Of a stretch of 9,047 bases of DNA, positions 1 to 6,784 are shown one piece after another (positions within the stretch are counted from its first letter, which is position 1; every line of letters starts with the position of its first letter). The DNA comes from Spirochaetia bacterium (GTDB taxonomy: Bacteria; Spirochaetota; Leptospiria; Leptospirales; Leptonemataceae), in NCBI GenBank assembly GCA_029880625.1, contig JAOUOA010000079.1, positions 1-9,047 of the forward strand, written 5' to 3'. Position numbers and translations under genes: made by a program. Under the pieces are notes generated by a model. That model was not told where the DNA came from, ran no database searches, and saw only the letters and a list, made by a program, of their open reading frames with translations.

Positions 1-693
1 GATTATATATACGAAGCTGAAGGTAAAAATAAGGCGGAAGCTGAAAGGAAAGCTCTGGATGTTCTGGGGCTAAATGAAAATCAAGTTACTTTTAAAAGTG
101 CAAACAATTCAAAAGGAATTCTGGGAATGGTTTCCAGAAAACCTGTAGTTGTCCGAGCCTGTGTGGAAAGCGGAAAGATTCCTATTGAAACAGTTATTAA
201 GGGTGTTGTGCTTACTCTCATTCAAAAAATGGGAATGACTGCGGACGTCGAAAATGTTGGAGAATCAGACGGAAATATACTTGTTGATATTTCTGCCGAA
301 GACTCCGGAATTTTAATCGGTAAACAGGGTAGAACAATTGATGCTCTGCAGTTTATTGTGAATCTTATGATCGATCCAAAATCGCGCGACGGCAAAAGGA
401 TTATGCTTGATATTGCTAATTACAGGGAAAAACGCCAGCGCAGACTTTCAAAGCTTGCCCGGAATATTGCTGATAAAGTAGCTCGAACCAGAAGGTCGAT
501 CGCTCTTGAATACATGAATCCATACGAAAGAAGGATTGTGCATCTTTCTCTTGAGGAAGATGACAGAGTTTTTACGCGTTCGGACGGTAATGGACTGTAC
601 AAGCGGGTAAGAATTCTTCCAACCGGCGGTCCTGGATCGGATGGTTCCGATCAAGTGGATTATGACCAGGGATACTACGAAGAAGAATATTGA
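1..693 (+). CDS. jag: Jag/KhpB RNA-binding protein (Jag_N-KH-R3H), 5' end outside window
   Basis: The reading frame is open from base 1, so the gene starts upstream of the window; the ATG at 127 is internal, because the codons before it already encode Jag_N-type sequence (YEAEGKNKAEAERKALDVLG, then SKGILGMVSRK). About 230 residues are visible. Counting from the window edge, a KH domain carries the GxxG loop as GKQG at 107-110, and an R3H domain carries R177-x3-H181 (RRIVH). The protein ends in a short acidic, tyrosine-rich tail. The family binds RNA in the cytoplasm, often works with KhpA, and is usually encoded next to yidC, which may lie just upstream. The 3' end overlaps mnmE by about 30 bases, suggesting coupled translation. 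The identification is firm; the exact RNA targets in this organism cannot be read from sequence. Confidence 0.95.
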   Translation, partial: DYIYEAEGKNKAEAERKALDVLGLNENQVTFKSANNSKGILGMVSRKPVVVRACVESGKIPIETVIKGVVLTLIQKMGMTADVENVGESDGNILVDISAEDSGILIGKQGRTIDALQFIVNLMIDPKSRDGKRIMLDIANYREKRQRRLSKLARNIADKVARTRRSIALEYMNPYERRIVHLSLEEDDRVFTRSDGNGLYKRVRILPTGGPGSDGSDQVDYDQGYYEEEY

Positions 694-2071
694 TTTTTCT
701 CTTACGCCTCCTCCGGCTGATGATACAATAATTGCTGTATCTTCGCCGTATGGAAGGGGCGCCATAGGTCTGATCCGAATTTCCGGACCACTGGTTCTTT
801 CTGTTTTAAATCGTCTCTGTAAGCCTGTCTCCGGAAGCAAATTTTTGCCGCGTAAATCAGTTTTGTCTGAATTCCTTTCTTCAGACGGAGAATTCATCGA
901 TGAAGGCCTTGTTGTTTATTTTCCAGCTCCCAATTCCTATACTGGAGAAGATGTAGCGGAACTTTCCTTTCATGGGAATCCTCTAATCCTGCGTCATTTT
1001 ATCCTTGAATCCCTTAAAATTGAAGGAATTCGTCCGGCTGAACCGGGGGAATTTACACGCAGAGCTTATTTGAATCAGAAATTGGATCTTCCCCGGGCAG
1101 AAGCTGTTACGCGAATTATTGACGCAAAAAGCGATTATGAATTGATCGCGGGCAGGAAAATGCTTCGCGGAGAACTCGGAAAAATTCTATCAAGGTTTCG
1201 CTCTGCCATGATTTCCTTAAAAGCGGAAACAGAAGCTGAAGTTGATTTTTCAACTGAAGATCTTACATTTGAAAATAGAGAAGTCCGAATTAAAACCATC
1301 CGTTCTTTAATTGATGAAATTGACCGCATCCTTGAAAAAAGCGCCGTTGCATCAAGAATTGCCGGAGGCGTAAGAATTGCAATTGTGGGTCTTCCCAATG
1401 CAGGGAAATCTTCTTTGATGAATGCTATGCTTGGATGGGACCGTTCAATTGTTTCACATATTGAAGGAACAACAAGAGATTATCTATCCGAAGATATGGA
1501 AATTGACGGAGTTGGTGTAAAATTTATTGATACGGCAGGACTTCGTGAGACATCCGATGAAATTGAAAAAGAAGGCGTTCGAAGATCAAAAAGCGAAATT
1601 CAGAAAAGCAATATCATTCTGCATGTAATTGATTCAAAAAGCGGAAAGATTGATTCTATTGATTCTGTTCGCGAATTTATGCAGTCAGCAAAAATCATCC
1701 ATATTTTTAATAAGTCCGACCTTGCTGAAAAACAAGGAGATGCAGATGTTTTTGAAGGTGAAGAAAGCATTTTCCTTTCATGTAAAACGGGTGAAAACTT
1801 GGGCCTTTTAAAAGAAATAATTAAAAATATTATTTTTACAAATCCTTCCTCGAAAGATCCGATGCTTCTAGAAGAAAGGCATAGATATCATTTTGAAAGA
1901 ATCAAAACAGCTTTGCTGCGTGTGATTGAACTCTGGCATCAGAATGCTCCCGATGAAATTGCTGCAATTGAAATTGATTCAGCGCTTTCTCATATTGGAG
2001 AAATTTCAGGAAAGGTTTCCACTGAAGAAGTACTTGGAAGAATTTTTTCTATGTTCTGCATAGGGAAGTGA
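662..2071 (+). CDS. mnmE: tRNA modification GTPase MnmE (TrmE)
   Basis: MnmE, with MnmG, forms the 5-carboxymethylaminomethyl group on wobble uridine-34 of certain tRNAs. The 469-residue product is near the usual length of about 455 residues. Its N-terminal folate-binding domain begins with TIIAVSSPYGRGAIGLIRIS. The inserted G domain has all main motifs: GLPNAGKSS (243-251), GTTRD (269-273), DTAG (290-293) and NKSD (350-353). The protein ends in CIGK, carrying the conserved catalytic cysteine of the family. The start is uncertain: ATG 662 gives about 20 residues before the conserved core, and ATG 641 would add seven more. Neither has a strong Shine-Dalgarno sequence (weak AAGTGG before 662), and both lie inside jag, so translation is probably coupled to it. 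The stop lies 25 bases from the convergent TetR gene. Confidence 0.96.
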   Translation: MTRDTTKKNIDFSLTPPPADDTIIAVSSPYGRGAIGLIRISGPLVLSVLNRLCKPVSGSKFLPRKSVLSEFLSSDGEFIDEGLVVYFPAPNSYTGEDVAELSFHGNPLILRHFILESLKIEGIRPAEPGEFTRRAYLNQKLDLPRAEAVTRIIDAKSDYELIAGRKMLRGELGKILSRFRSAMISLKAETEAEVDFSTEDLTFENREVRIKTIRSLIDEIDRILEKSAVASRIAGGVRIAIVGLPNAGKSSLMNAMLGWDRSIVSHIEGTTRDYLSEDMEIDGVGVKFIDTAGLRETSDEIEKEGVRRSKSEIQKSNIILHVIDSKSGKIDSIDSVREFMQSAKIIHIFNKSDLAEKQGDADVFEGEESIFLSCKTGENLGLLKEIIKNIIFTNPSSKDPMLLEERHRYHFERIKTALLRVIELWHQNAPDEIAAIEIDSALSHIGEISGKVSTEEVLGRIFSMFCIGK

Positions 2072-2096
2072 AGCGATTAAAATGGCGTAGTGAAAA

Positions 2097-2723
2097 CTAT
2101 TTTGCTTTTATGCCTTCAAGCATTAATGTAACCTGTTTGATGCATATTTTACGTATATAATCCACCCTGTCCTCTTCTCCTCTTTGGATGATGCTTGAAA
2201 TCAAACCAACATTTGCAGTATAAAGCATTAGATGTGTTTCTACTACATCCATATCAGGATATAAACCGGCATTAACTCCCTTCTGTAAAAGTGTTCTGCA
2301 TTGAACCGAAGCATTGTCTATTAATTGATTCAATTCAATGAGCCGCTTTTCTGTTAAATCAGTTAAGGGAAAGTGAAGATGGTGAAGAAGGGCTTTGTAG
2401 TGAGCGCGATGTTCAGAATAAAAATCAATAAACACATGGAAAAGGTTTATAATTTCTCCTTCAATATCAGGATTCTCATAGTTAACTTTTTCATTCAGCA
2501 TATCAGCAAGAATTACAAGACTTTGGAAATAAACATTGCTATACAATTCTTCCTTGCTCTGAAAATAAGAATAAATTACCCCCATTCCGTATTCAGAAAC
2601 ATCGCCAATTTGTTTCATGGTAACATTATGAAAACCCTTCTCTATAAATAATTTATTGGAAATATCAATAATGGCTTTCTTCCTTGCTTTGTCCTCTCGT
2701 AATTTTCTTTCTTTAGCCCCCAT
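2097..2723 (-). CDS. TetR/AcrR-family transcriptional regulator
   Basis: This 208-residue protein has the standard TetR layout. An N-terminal helix rich in Lys/Arg leads into LFIEKGFHNVTMKQIGDVS and the recognition-helix region YGMGVIYSYFQSKEELY, with the helix-turn-helix at about residues 35-54. The rest is a helical, diverged ligand and dimerisation domain whose ligand cannot be predicted. Such proteins usually repress their own gene and a neighbour until a small molecule binds; here the divergent DUF2147 gene is the obvious candidate target (inference). I chose the ATG at 2723 because the TetR domain starts right after it. An upstream in-frame ATG at 2780 and a GTG at 2738 are possible and would add at most 19 atypical residues. 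None of the starts has a good Shine-Dalgarno sequence at normal spacing. Confidence 0.9.
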   Translation of the reverse strand: MGAKERKLREDKARKKAIIDISNKLFIEKGFHNVTMKQIGDVSEYGMGVIYSYFQSKEELYSNVYFQSLVILADMLNEKVNYENPDIEGEIINLFHVFIDFYSEHRAHYKALLHHLHFPLTDLTEKRLIELNQLIDNASVQCRTLLQKGVNAGLYPDMDVVETHLMLYTANVGLISSIIQRGEEDRVDYIRKICIKQVTLMLEGIKAK

Positions 2724-2847
2724 GCAGAAAATGTTCACAGAGTCAGCCTGTATGTAAACAAAATAATGATCAAAAGCCATATGCAGCGTTTCAAAATCCG
2801 ATCAGGTAATAAAAATCCTTCCAGAAAGTGCGGGGATTATGGAGACA

Positions 2848-2854
2848 CCTCCTT
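2848..2854 (-). other. Orphan strong Shine-Dalgarno sequence (AAGGAGG) upstream of the TetR gene
   Basis: Read on the minus strand, this is a full AAGGAGG, stronger than any other ribosome-binding sequence in the window. It is followed by TGTCTCCATAATCCCC, with no ATG, GTG or TTG at 5-12 bases. It lies about 68 bases before the furthest possible TetR start and about 125 before the preferred one. On the plus strand the same place reads CACCTCCTTA, identical to the 3' end of E. coli 16S rRNA. It may be a relic of a lost start, or chance. Confidence 0.5.
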
Positions 2855-2936
2855 AAATTTCTACTGTATCAAAAAATAAATAAATTTTCTTTGATCAAAA
2901 AAACCATAAAATAAATATAAATAATTAAGTATTTTC

Positions 2937-2965
2937 TTGACCGAAAATGAAATATTGAATAGTAT
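2937..2965 (+). promoter_or_regulatory. Candidate sigma-70 promoter for the DUF2147 gene
   Basis: TTGACC (2937-2942) and TAGTAT (2960-2965) are spaced by 17 bases and match the sigma-70 consensus at 5/6 and 4/6 positions. Transcription from here would give a leader of about 175 bases before the ATG at 3147, and that leader would contain the nested inverted repeats at 3054-3095. In DNA this AT-rich, chance matches are common. Confidence 0.4.
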
Positions 2966-3053
2966 TCCAAATAAGAACACAATTTGATGAAATTGTTTTG
3001 TCCACCGGCAATTTTATGATGTGAGTCGGGTTTCTACCTTCTTAATGAATAGT

Positions 3054-3095
3054 GGGGAACCGGAATTGTAAAGAATATTCTTGTCTTGTTTCCCC
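3054..3095. repeat. Nested inverted repeats upstream of the DUF2147 gene
   Basis: An outer inverted repeat GGGGAA (3054-3059) / TTCCCC (3090-3095) encloses a perfect 12-base palindrome, AAGAATATTCTT (3071-3082). The pair lies 50-90 bases before the start codon, downstream of the promoter candidate. It could act as DNA (an operator for a dimeric repressor such as the divergent TetR protein) or as a structured mRNA leader. There is no T-run directly after it, so a terminator is unlikely. Confidence 0.5.
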
Positions 3096-3146
3096 GGATT
3101 TTGAAAAAAGTTGACTGATTTTACAGGGTTCTTTATTGGTATTGGT

Positions 3147-3614
3147 ATGAAAAAAATTATTTATGTTTCATTTATATTTAGCTTATTTTTCTCTTTTGCT
3201 CTACAGGCTAATACATTCTCTCCGGTAGGCCGCTGGAAAACCGTGAACGAAAAAACCAATAAAGTTGAATCAATTGTTTCTATCTGGAAGGATGGAAATG
3301 GAAAACTTCGCGGTAAGATTGAAAAAATTTTTCCTGAACCTGGAGAGGATCCTAACCCGGTATGCGACAAATGTAAGCCGGAAGATTCTCGTTATAATAA
3401 ACCCATTATCGGTCTAGAGATATTGAACGGTTTTAAACCCGCTGCCCCTGGAAATTCGATAGAGTGGATAGACGGTAAGATTCTGGATCCTAATGACGGT
3501 AATATTTATAATTGCAATTTAACTGTTAAGAATGGTGGTAAGAAATTAGAAGTACGGGGCTATATTGGCTTTTCTTGGATTGGTCGTTCGCAAATCTGGA
3601 TAAGAGATGAGTAA
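3147..3614 (+). CDS. Exported DUF2147-family protein
   Basis: The 155-residue precursor begins with a clear signal peptide: MKK, a hydrophobic stretch, then FALQA, with probable cleavage after Ala21. The mature part is a single DUF2147 domain. It opens with GRWKTVNEKTNKVESIVSI and contains a CxxC pair (C73 and C76, in NPVCDKCKPE), IIGLEILNGF, GKILDP (110-115) and VRGYIG (136-141), all family hallmarks. The domain is thought to form a small beta-barrel in the periplasm or cell envelope. Its biochemical role is not established, and the cysteine pair could bind metal or form a disulfide. The ATG at 3147 is chosen because the signal peptide starts there; a TTG at 3111 in the same frame would add a non-signal-like leader. 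The ribosome-binding site is weak. The divergent TetR gene is a possible regulator. Confidence 0.9.
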   Translation: MKKIIYVSFIFSLFFSFALQANTFSPVGRWKTVNEKTNKVESIVSIWKDGNGKLRGKIEKIFPEPGEDPNPVCDKCKPEDSRYNKPIIGLEILNGFKPAAPGNSIEWIDGKILDPNDGNIYNCNLTVKNGGKKLEVRGYIGFSWIGRSQIWIRDE

Positions 3615-3651
3615 AATTATGTCATTTTAATTTTACTTGCTGTCCCTTTTT
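3610..3651 (+). terminator. Weak AT-rich hairpin overlapping the DUF2147 stop codon
   Basis: AGTAAAATTA (3610-3619) and TAATTTTACT (3628-3637) form a perfect 10-base-pair stem with an 8-base loop. A run of five T (3647-3651) follows 9 bases later. The stem has only two G-C pairs and the T-run is displaced, so this is a poor intrinsic terminator, or only an mRNA 3'-end hairpin. Confidence 0.35.
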
Positions 3652-4122
3652 AAATTTCCATGAATTGTAATTTCGGTTTTTATAGAACAATGATGCAGTT
3701 AAGAGTGATGAATGATTCCCTTAAGAAGATCTCTTGATTTTTACAAAACCAATTTTCATTAATCATAAACAATGACATATATAGCTGAAACCAGATTTCT
3801 GCATGATTTCACTGTCTGATCCAATTATTTCTCAAGTATTTGAAAATTACCATCAGTAAATTCAAGTTTTAATTGGCAATAATTCATCCTTTTTATTGAT
3901 ATAATTGATATTTTTATCATTTTTTGTTGACTTTTTCTGAAGCGGAACAATATTCTACTTTAGAATTGAGTTCAATGATCTTCTTATTTATGCCACATTA
4001 TCGCATAATTAAGCAGGTTAAAAATGGGATCTTTTATATTCAATAGTGTTCAATCTTCTCGAAATTTAAATATCTTATGCAAATATTCATTAAAAAATAC
4101 AAATAAAAGGTGAGTCTTCAGT
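3615..4122. other. 508-base AT-rich non-coding region before the cyclase gene
   Basis: I see no open frame with a start, ribosome-binding site and protein-like composition on either strand, and no recognisable relic of a neighbouring gene. Visible elements are the weak hairpin at its left end, a direct repeat TTGATAT (3896-3902 and 3905-3911), a small dyad TGATA/TATCA (3906-3910 and 3915-3919) followed by T's, and the promoter candidate at 3927-3956. No match to a CRP-type TGTGA-N6-TCACA site was noticed. The length would allow a small RNA, but I have no evidence for one. Confidence 0.6.
3927..3956 (+). promoter_or_regulatory. Candidate promoter of the cyclase-acetyltransferase unit
   Basis: TTGACT (3927-3932) and TATTCT (3951-3956) are separated by 18 bases, with 5/6 and 4/6 consensus matches. 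It lies just after the direct repeat TTGATAT-N2-TTGATAT and would leave a leader of about 160 bases. The assignment rests on pattern alone in very AT-rich DNA. Confidence 0.35.
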
Positions 4123-5727
4123 ATGAAATGGTATGCAATTGCTCCAGTTATTTTTGCTGCTCTCAGTTTATACGTTGGGATTTACCATCTCTGGTTGTTT
4201 CACAACAGGAGAAATGACAGAGTAAATCTTTCTTTTGGAATTACTGCTATATTTATGGCACTTGCGTGTTTATTTACTAGCTTTCAGTACAATGCTCCTA
4301 CAATTGAGGCATCTTTATGGCCTATGAAGTTAAATTTTGCAACCTTAGCGCTTTTCGCAATTGCATTTCTTTATTTTATTTATGTTCTTCTCGAAAAACC
4401 ACTGAATAAATTTTTTTATATTACTTCAGTTCTAAATGCCACTCAGTCAGCGGTACTCATTTTTCTAGAATCTCCTTTAACCATCAGTGTTGAAGGAGCT
4501 GAACCTAAAGTAGTAGAGTGGATGGATATCGTATATAACGAAGCTCAAACGGGTATAATTCTTGATATATGGTTTTTAATGGTATTTATAATAATGGGGT
4601 ACTCGCAGTATCTGCTGATTCAGAAATACCGCTCCGGCAGCAGGTACCTTTTACCGGCAGTGGTCAGTATTATCGTGTTTTTTATCTGCAGTATAAGCGA
4701 TATTTTGATTCTGCAAAGAGTATATTCATTCATGTACCTGTTCGAATGGGGTTTTACAACCATTATCGTGAACATGGCTTATACTTTGCTTAACAAGTTT
4801 ATCGCTCTCTATGGCGAAGTGGAGCAGCAAAAGATCAGTCTCAATCAATATGCCGGTCAGCTGGAAGAAAAAAATAAAGTTCAGGCAGAACTAAACCAGG
4901 CTTTCAAGCGATTTGTACCACATGAATTTATTAATTTTTTAGATAAAAACAGCATTACAGAAGTTAAACTCGGAGATCAGGTTCAAAAGAAAATGACTGT
5001 TCTATTTTCAGATATACGCTCATTTACCACGCTTTCAGAATCAATGTCTCCAGAAGAAAATTTTAATTTTATAAACTCCTATCTGAGCCGGATGGGGCCA
5101 ATTATCCGAAAGCACGGCGGATTTATCGATAAATATATTGGAGATGCTCTAATGGCTCTTTTTCCCAATTCTGCTCAGGATGCTGTTCATGCAGCGATTG
5201 ATATGCAAAAGGAGCTGGTTCAATATAATCAGCACAGGCTATCTCAAAATTATGAATCCATTGAAATTGGGATTGGAATACATTTTGGTTCGCTTATGCT
5301 GGGAACCATCGGTGAGAGCGAAAGAATGGAAGGAACCGTTATCTCTGATGCTGTGAATCTGGCATCCAGGCTGGAAAGCGCTACAAAGTCAATTGGCGCA
5401 TCAATCATCATAAGCGACGAAGTAAAACAGGAAATTAACGGAGCGGTTGAAAGCGATGATATAGATATTCGCCACCTGGGAGTTATCAAAGTAAAAGGTA
5501 AAAAAAATCTAATCACTCTTTATGAAGTTTTTACCGGAGATCCGGAAGAGTTGAAAACTGAAAAATTAAAGAATAAGGATACTTTTGAAAAAGCAATCGA
5601 TTATTTTATATCGAAAGAATATGTAAAAGCCAGAGAAGCCCTGATAAATATCAGTAATATTTCCGGATCTGATCGGGTGATTTCTTCCTATTTGAAAAAA
5701 TTGGAGAGAATTGAAGCGATTGATTGA
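4123..5727 (+). CDS. Membrane-anchored class III adenylate cyclase with N-terminal seven-helix region
   Basis: The protein (534 residues) is predicted to make cAMP from ATP at the inner membrane. About seven hydrophobic helices (roughly 4-26, 37-55, 69-91, 97-116, 145-166, 175-197, 201-224) form a likely sensor region, followed by a Gln/Glu-rich coiled coil (228-262), a cyclase homology domain (about 285-470) and a short TPR-like helical tail (about 487-530). The cyclase is complete: metal-binding D297 (VLFSDIRSFT) and D341 (DKYIGDALMALF), the transition-state pair N412 and R416 (DAVNLASRLES), and K337 and D409 at the base-selecting positions, which favours ATP over GTP. AAAGGTGAG (4107-4114) lies eight bases before the ATG. 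The acetyltransferase gene begins 13 bases after the stop, so they probably form one transcript. The sensed signal is unknown. The catalytic assignment is firm; the adenylate versus guanylate choice is inferred. Confidence 0.93.
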   Translation: MKWYAIAPVIFAALSLYVGIYHLWLFHNRRNDRVNLSFGITAIFMALACLFTSFQYNAPTIEASLWPMKLNFATLALFAIAFLYFIYVLLEKPLNKFFYITSVLNATQSAVLIFLESPLTISVEGAEPKVVEWMDIVYNEAQTGIILDIWFLMVFIIMGYSQYLLIQKYRSGSRYLLPAVVSIIVFFICSISDILILQRVYSFMYLFEWGFTTIIVNMAYTLLNKFIALYGEVEQQKISLNQYAGQLEEKNKVQAELNQAFKRFVPHEFINFLDKNSITEVKLGDQVQKKMTVLFSDIRSFTTLSESMSPEENFNFINSYLSRMGPIIRKHGGFIDKYIGDALMALFPNSAQDAVHAAIDMQKELVQYNQHRLSQNYESIEIGIGIHFGSLMLGTIGESERMEGTVISDAVNLASRLESATKSIGASIIISDEVKQEINGAVESDDIDIRHLGVIKVKGKKNLITLYEVFTGDPEELKTEKLKNKDTFEKAIDYFISKEYVKAREALINISNISGSDRVISSYLKKLERIEAID

Positions 5728-5740
5728 TCAAGAGTATTTT

Positions 5741-6409
5741 ATGAAAAATTCAAATTCTTCAAAAAAGAAAAATAGCAAAAAAAAAGCCATAAAAACGTCT
5801 GTTTCATTGATTACTGAAGAGATCTATCAGAAAGAGTTAACAAATATTTTTAGTAATACTTTCAGTATGGATCCAGCCTTTGTCTGGATTTATCAAAAAA
5901 ATATCTGGGAAAAATTTTCTCGATTGTGTCCTATTCTTTTCAATCTTGGATTGAAATATAAGGCATTATATTATTCAGGAAAAGAACCTAATGGATTTGC
6001 CCTATGGATTCCTCCTGGAGTTGATGTAACATTTGCTGAGTTGATACGTCTTGGTTTTCTGGGAGCCCTTTTTGACGCAGGCTTGTTCGCAACGATTCGG
6101 CTTTTACGTGCATTTATTTATAACGAAAATAAAAAACCAAAACTTATGCCTGAAAACTCATGGTATTTATTTTTTCTAGCAGTAGATGAAAACTTTCGTA
6201 ATCAAAAAATTGGAGAACAACTTCTTAAACCAGTACTTGCTCATGCCGATAAAAACAACCATCACTGCTATCTTGAAAGTTCAAATCCCCGAAATTTAAA
6301 TTTTTATAGAAAAATGGGGTTTGATATTGTTTTTGAGTCAACTCTCGGTAATCTCAATGATTCACCACAGATATTTTTTTTACTTCGAAAACCAAGGTCA
6401 AAATATTAA
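5741..6409 (+). CDS. GNAT-family N-acetyltransferase
   Basis: The 222-residue protein carries a C-terminal GNAT fold: strand ENSWYLFFLAVDENF from 138, the acetyl-CoA loop RNQKIG (153-158) and helix, then YLESSNPRNLNFYRKMGF (177-194), the usual motif B. The canonical loop is (R/Q)-x-x-G-x-(G/A); here Lys156 stands where the first glycine is expected, so cofactor binding may be altered. The first 27 residues are Lys/Ser-rich, probably disordered, and encoded by A-rich DNA including a run of nine A (5777-5785). Residues of about 45-130 are the variable acceptor-side region, so the substrate cannot be named. ATG 5741 has AAGAG six bases upstream; a TTG at 5711 would overlap the cyclase gene and is less likely. 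The gene follows the cyclase by 13 bases. No cyclic-nucleotide-binding domain is visible, so direct control by cAMP is not supported. Confidence 0.87.
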   Translation: MKNSNSSKKKNSKKKAIKTSVSLITEEIYQKELTNIFSNTFSMDPAFVWIYQKNIWEKFSRLCPILFNLGLKYKALYYSGKEPNGFALWIPPGVDVTFAELIRLGFLGALFDAGLFATIRLLRAFIYNENKKPKLMPENSWYLFFLAVDENFRNQKIGEQLLKPVLAHADKNNHHCYLESSNPRNLNFYRKMGFDIVFESTLGNLNDSPQIFFLLRKPRSKY

Positions 6410-6412
6410 GTT

Positions 6413-6433
6413 AAGATATCTATTATCTTTTGT
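6413..6433 (+). terminator. Weak hairpin after the acetyltransferase gene
   Basis: AAGATA (6413-6418) and TATCTT (6424-6429) form a perfect six-base-pair stem with a five-base loop right after the stop codon, followed by TTTGTTT. With a single G-C pair it is a weak intrinsic-terminator candidate. Confidence 0.3.
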
Positions 6434-6460
6434 TTGAAATCTTATTGCAATAAATAAAAA

Positions 6461-6758
6461 TTATGCTAGAGCGCTTTCAATAAATTTAGAAACAAATTTT
6501 CTCATGTCTGATACTTAAAACGTTCACCAGAAATCCATTTGTCGCTAAAAATGCGATTCACTTGCTTGAAGATCAGCAGTCACTGGAAATTCAAATAATA
6601 AAAAATCACTTCTCAATTCAATTAGATTATTTTAAAAACTGTAAGGACATTTCCTTAAATGATTCAATCAAAAATTCAGGTATCATAATAATAGTTATAA
6701 AATTCTGTGAAATTAAACAAATATTCCTTGACCAGATCCCAGGATCTAATGCTTTATG
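6461..6758 (-). pseudogene. Truncated, decayed relative of the intact unknown gene at 8272-8781
   Basis: On the minus strand this stretch encodes broken sequence that aligns with about residues 68-169 of the intact protein downstream. The clearest blocks are LFEFPVTADLQASESHF against LFEFPVIIDLQAGKAHY and SDMRKFVSKFIESALA against SDMRKAVSKFIESTLG. DNA similarity is also plain: GCTTTCAATAAATTT occurs in both, at the same place relative to the stop. Three in-frame stops interrupt it (plus-strand positions 6545-6547, 6524-6526, 6515-6517). A frameshift lies between about 6625 and 6665. Before the shift a weaker 40-codon block (LDPGIWSRN..., ...IPEFLIES...) matches the middle of the intact protein (DSGFTWAKR..., ...VIPVIVSE). 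The N-terminal third is missing, and similarity fades near 6758-6770, at the ribosome-binding site of the next gene. It cannot make a functional product. The plus-strand open frame over it is an antisense shadow. Confidence 0.85.
6728..6758 (+). promoter_or_regulatory. Tentative promoter with a dyad before the anchor-L gene
   Basis: TTGACC (6728-6733) is followed directly by the perfect inverted repeat AGATCC-CA-GGATCT (6734-6747), and TTTATG (6753-6758) could be a -10 at a long 19-base spacing. A perfect TATAAT lies at 6761-6766, but it would start transcription inside the ribosome-binding site. All of this is within pseudogene sequence, so the pattern may be a chance product of decay. Confidence 0.25.
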
Positions 6759-6784
6759 ATTATAATTTAATGAGGTATATGTAA

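Larger units (their letters stand above)
2724..3146. other. Divergent intergenic region between the TetR and DUF2147 genes
   Basis: This AT-rich stretch of about 420 bases separates two divergent genes and has no credible coding sequence. It holds the word TGATCAAAA twice (2767-2775 and 2892-2900; the second is part of the perfect 10-base palindrome TTTGATCAAA at 2890-2899), an orphan Shine-Dalgarno sequence on the minus strand, a plus-strand promoter candidate, and nested inverted repeats. Any of the dyads could be the operator of the TetR-family regulator; sequence alone does not decide which. Confidence 0.6.

Noticed and set aside
448..897. Minus-strand open frame across the jag-mnmE junction (also the one at 420-602)
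   Set aside because: It lies antisense to two well-supported genes, has no ribosome-binding site and no protein-like motif.
2072..2096. Possible two-way terminator between mnmE and the TetR gene
   Set aside because: Only a four-base-pair TAGT/ACTA stem with a GAAA loop and poor flanking pairs is visible, and it overlaps the TetR stop codon.
2373..2651. Plus-strand 92-codon open frame inside the TetR gene
   Set aside because: The TetR frame on the other strand has clear family motifs; this frame has no family features.
6562..6759. Plus-strand 65-codon open frame before the anchor-L gene
   Set aside because: It is antisense to the decayed gene at 6461-6758, whose similarity to the intact downstream gene explains the region.
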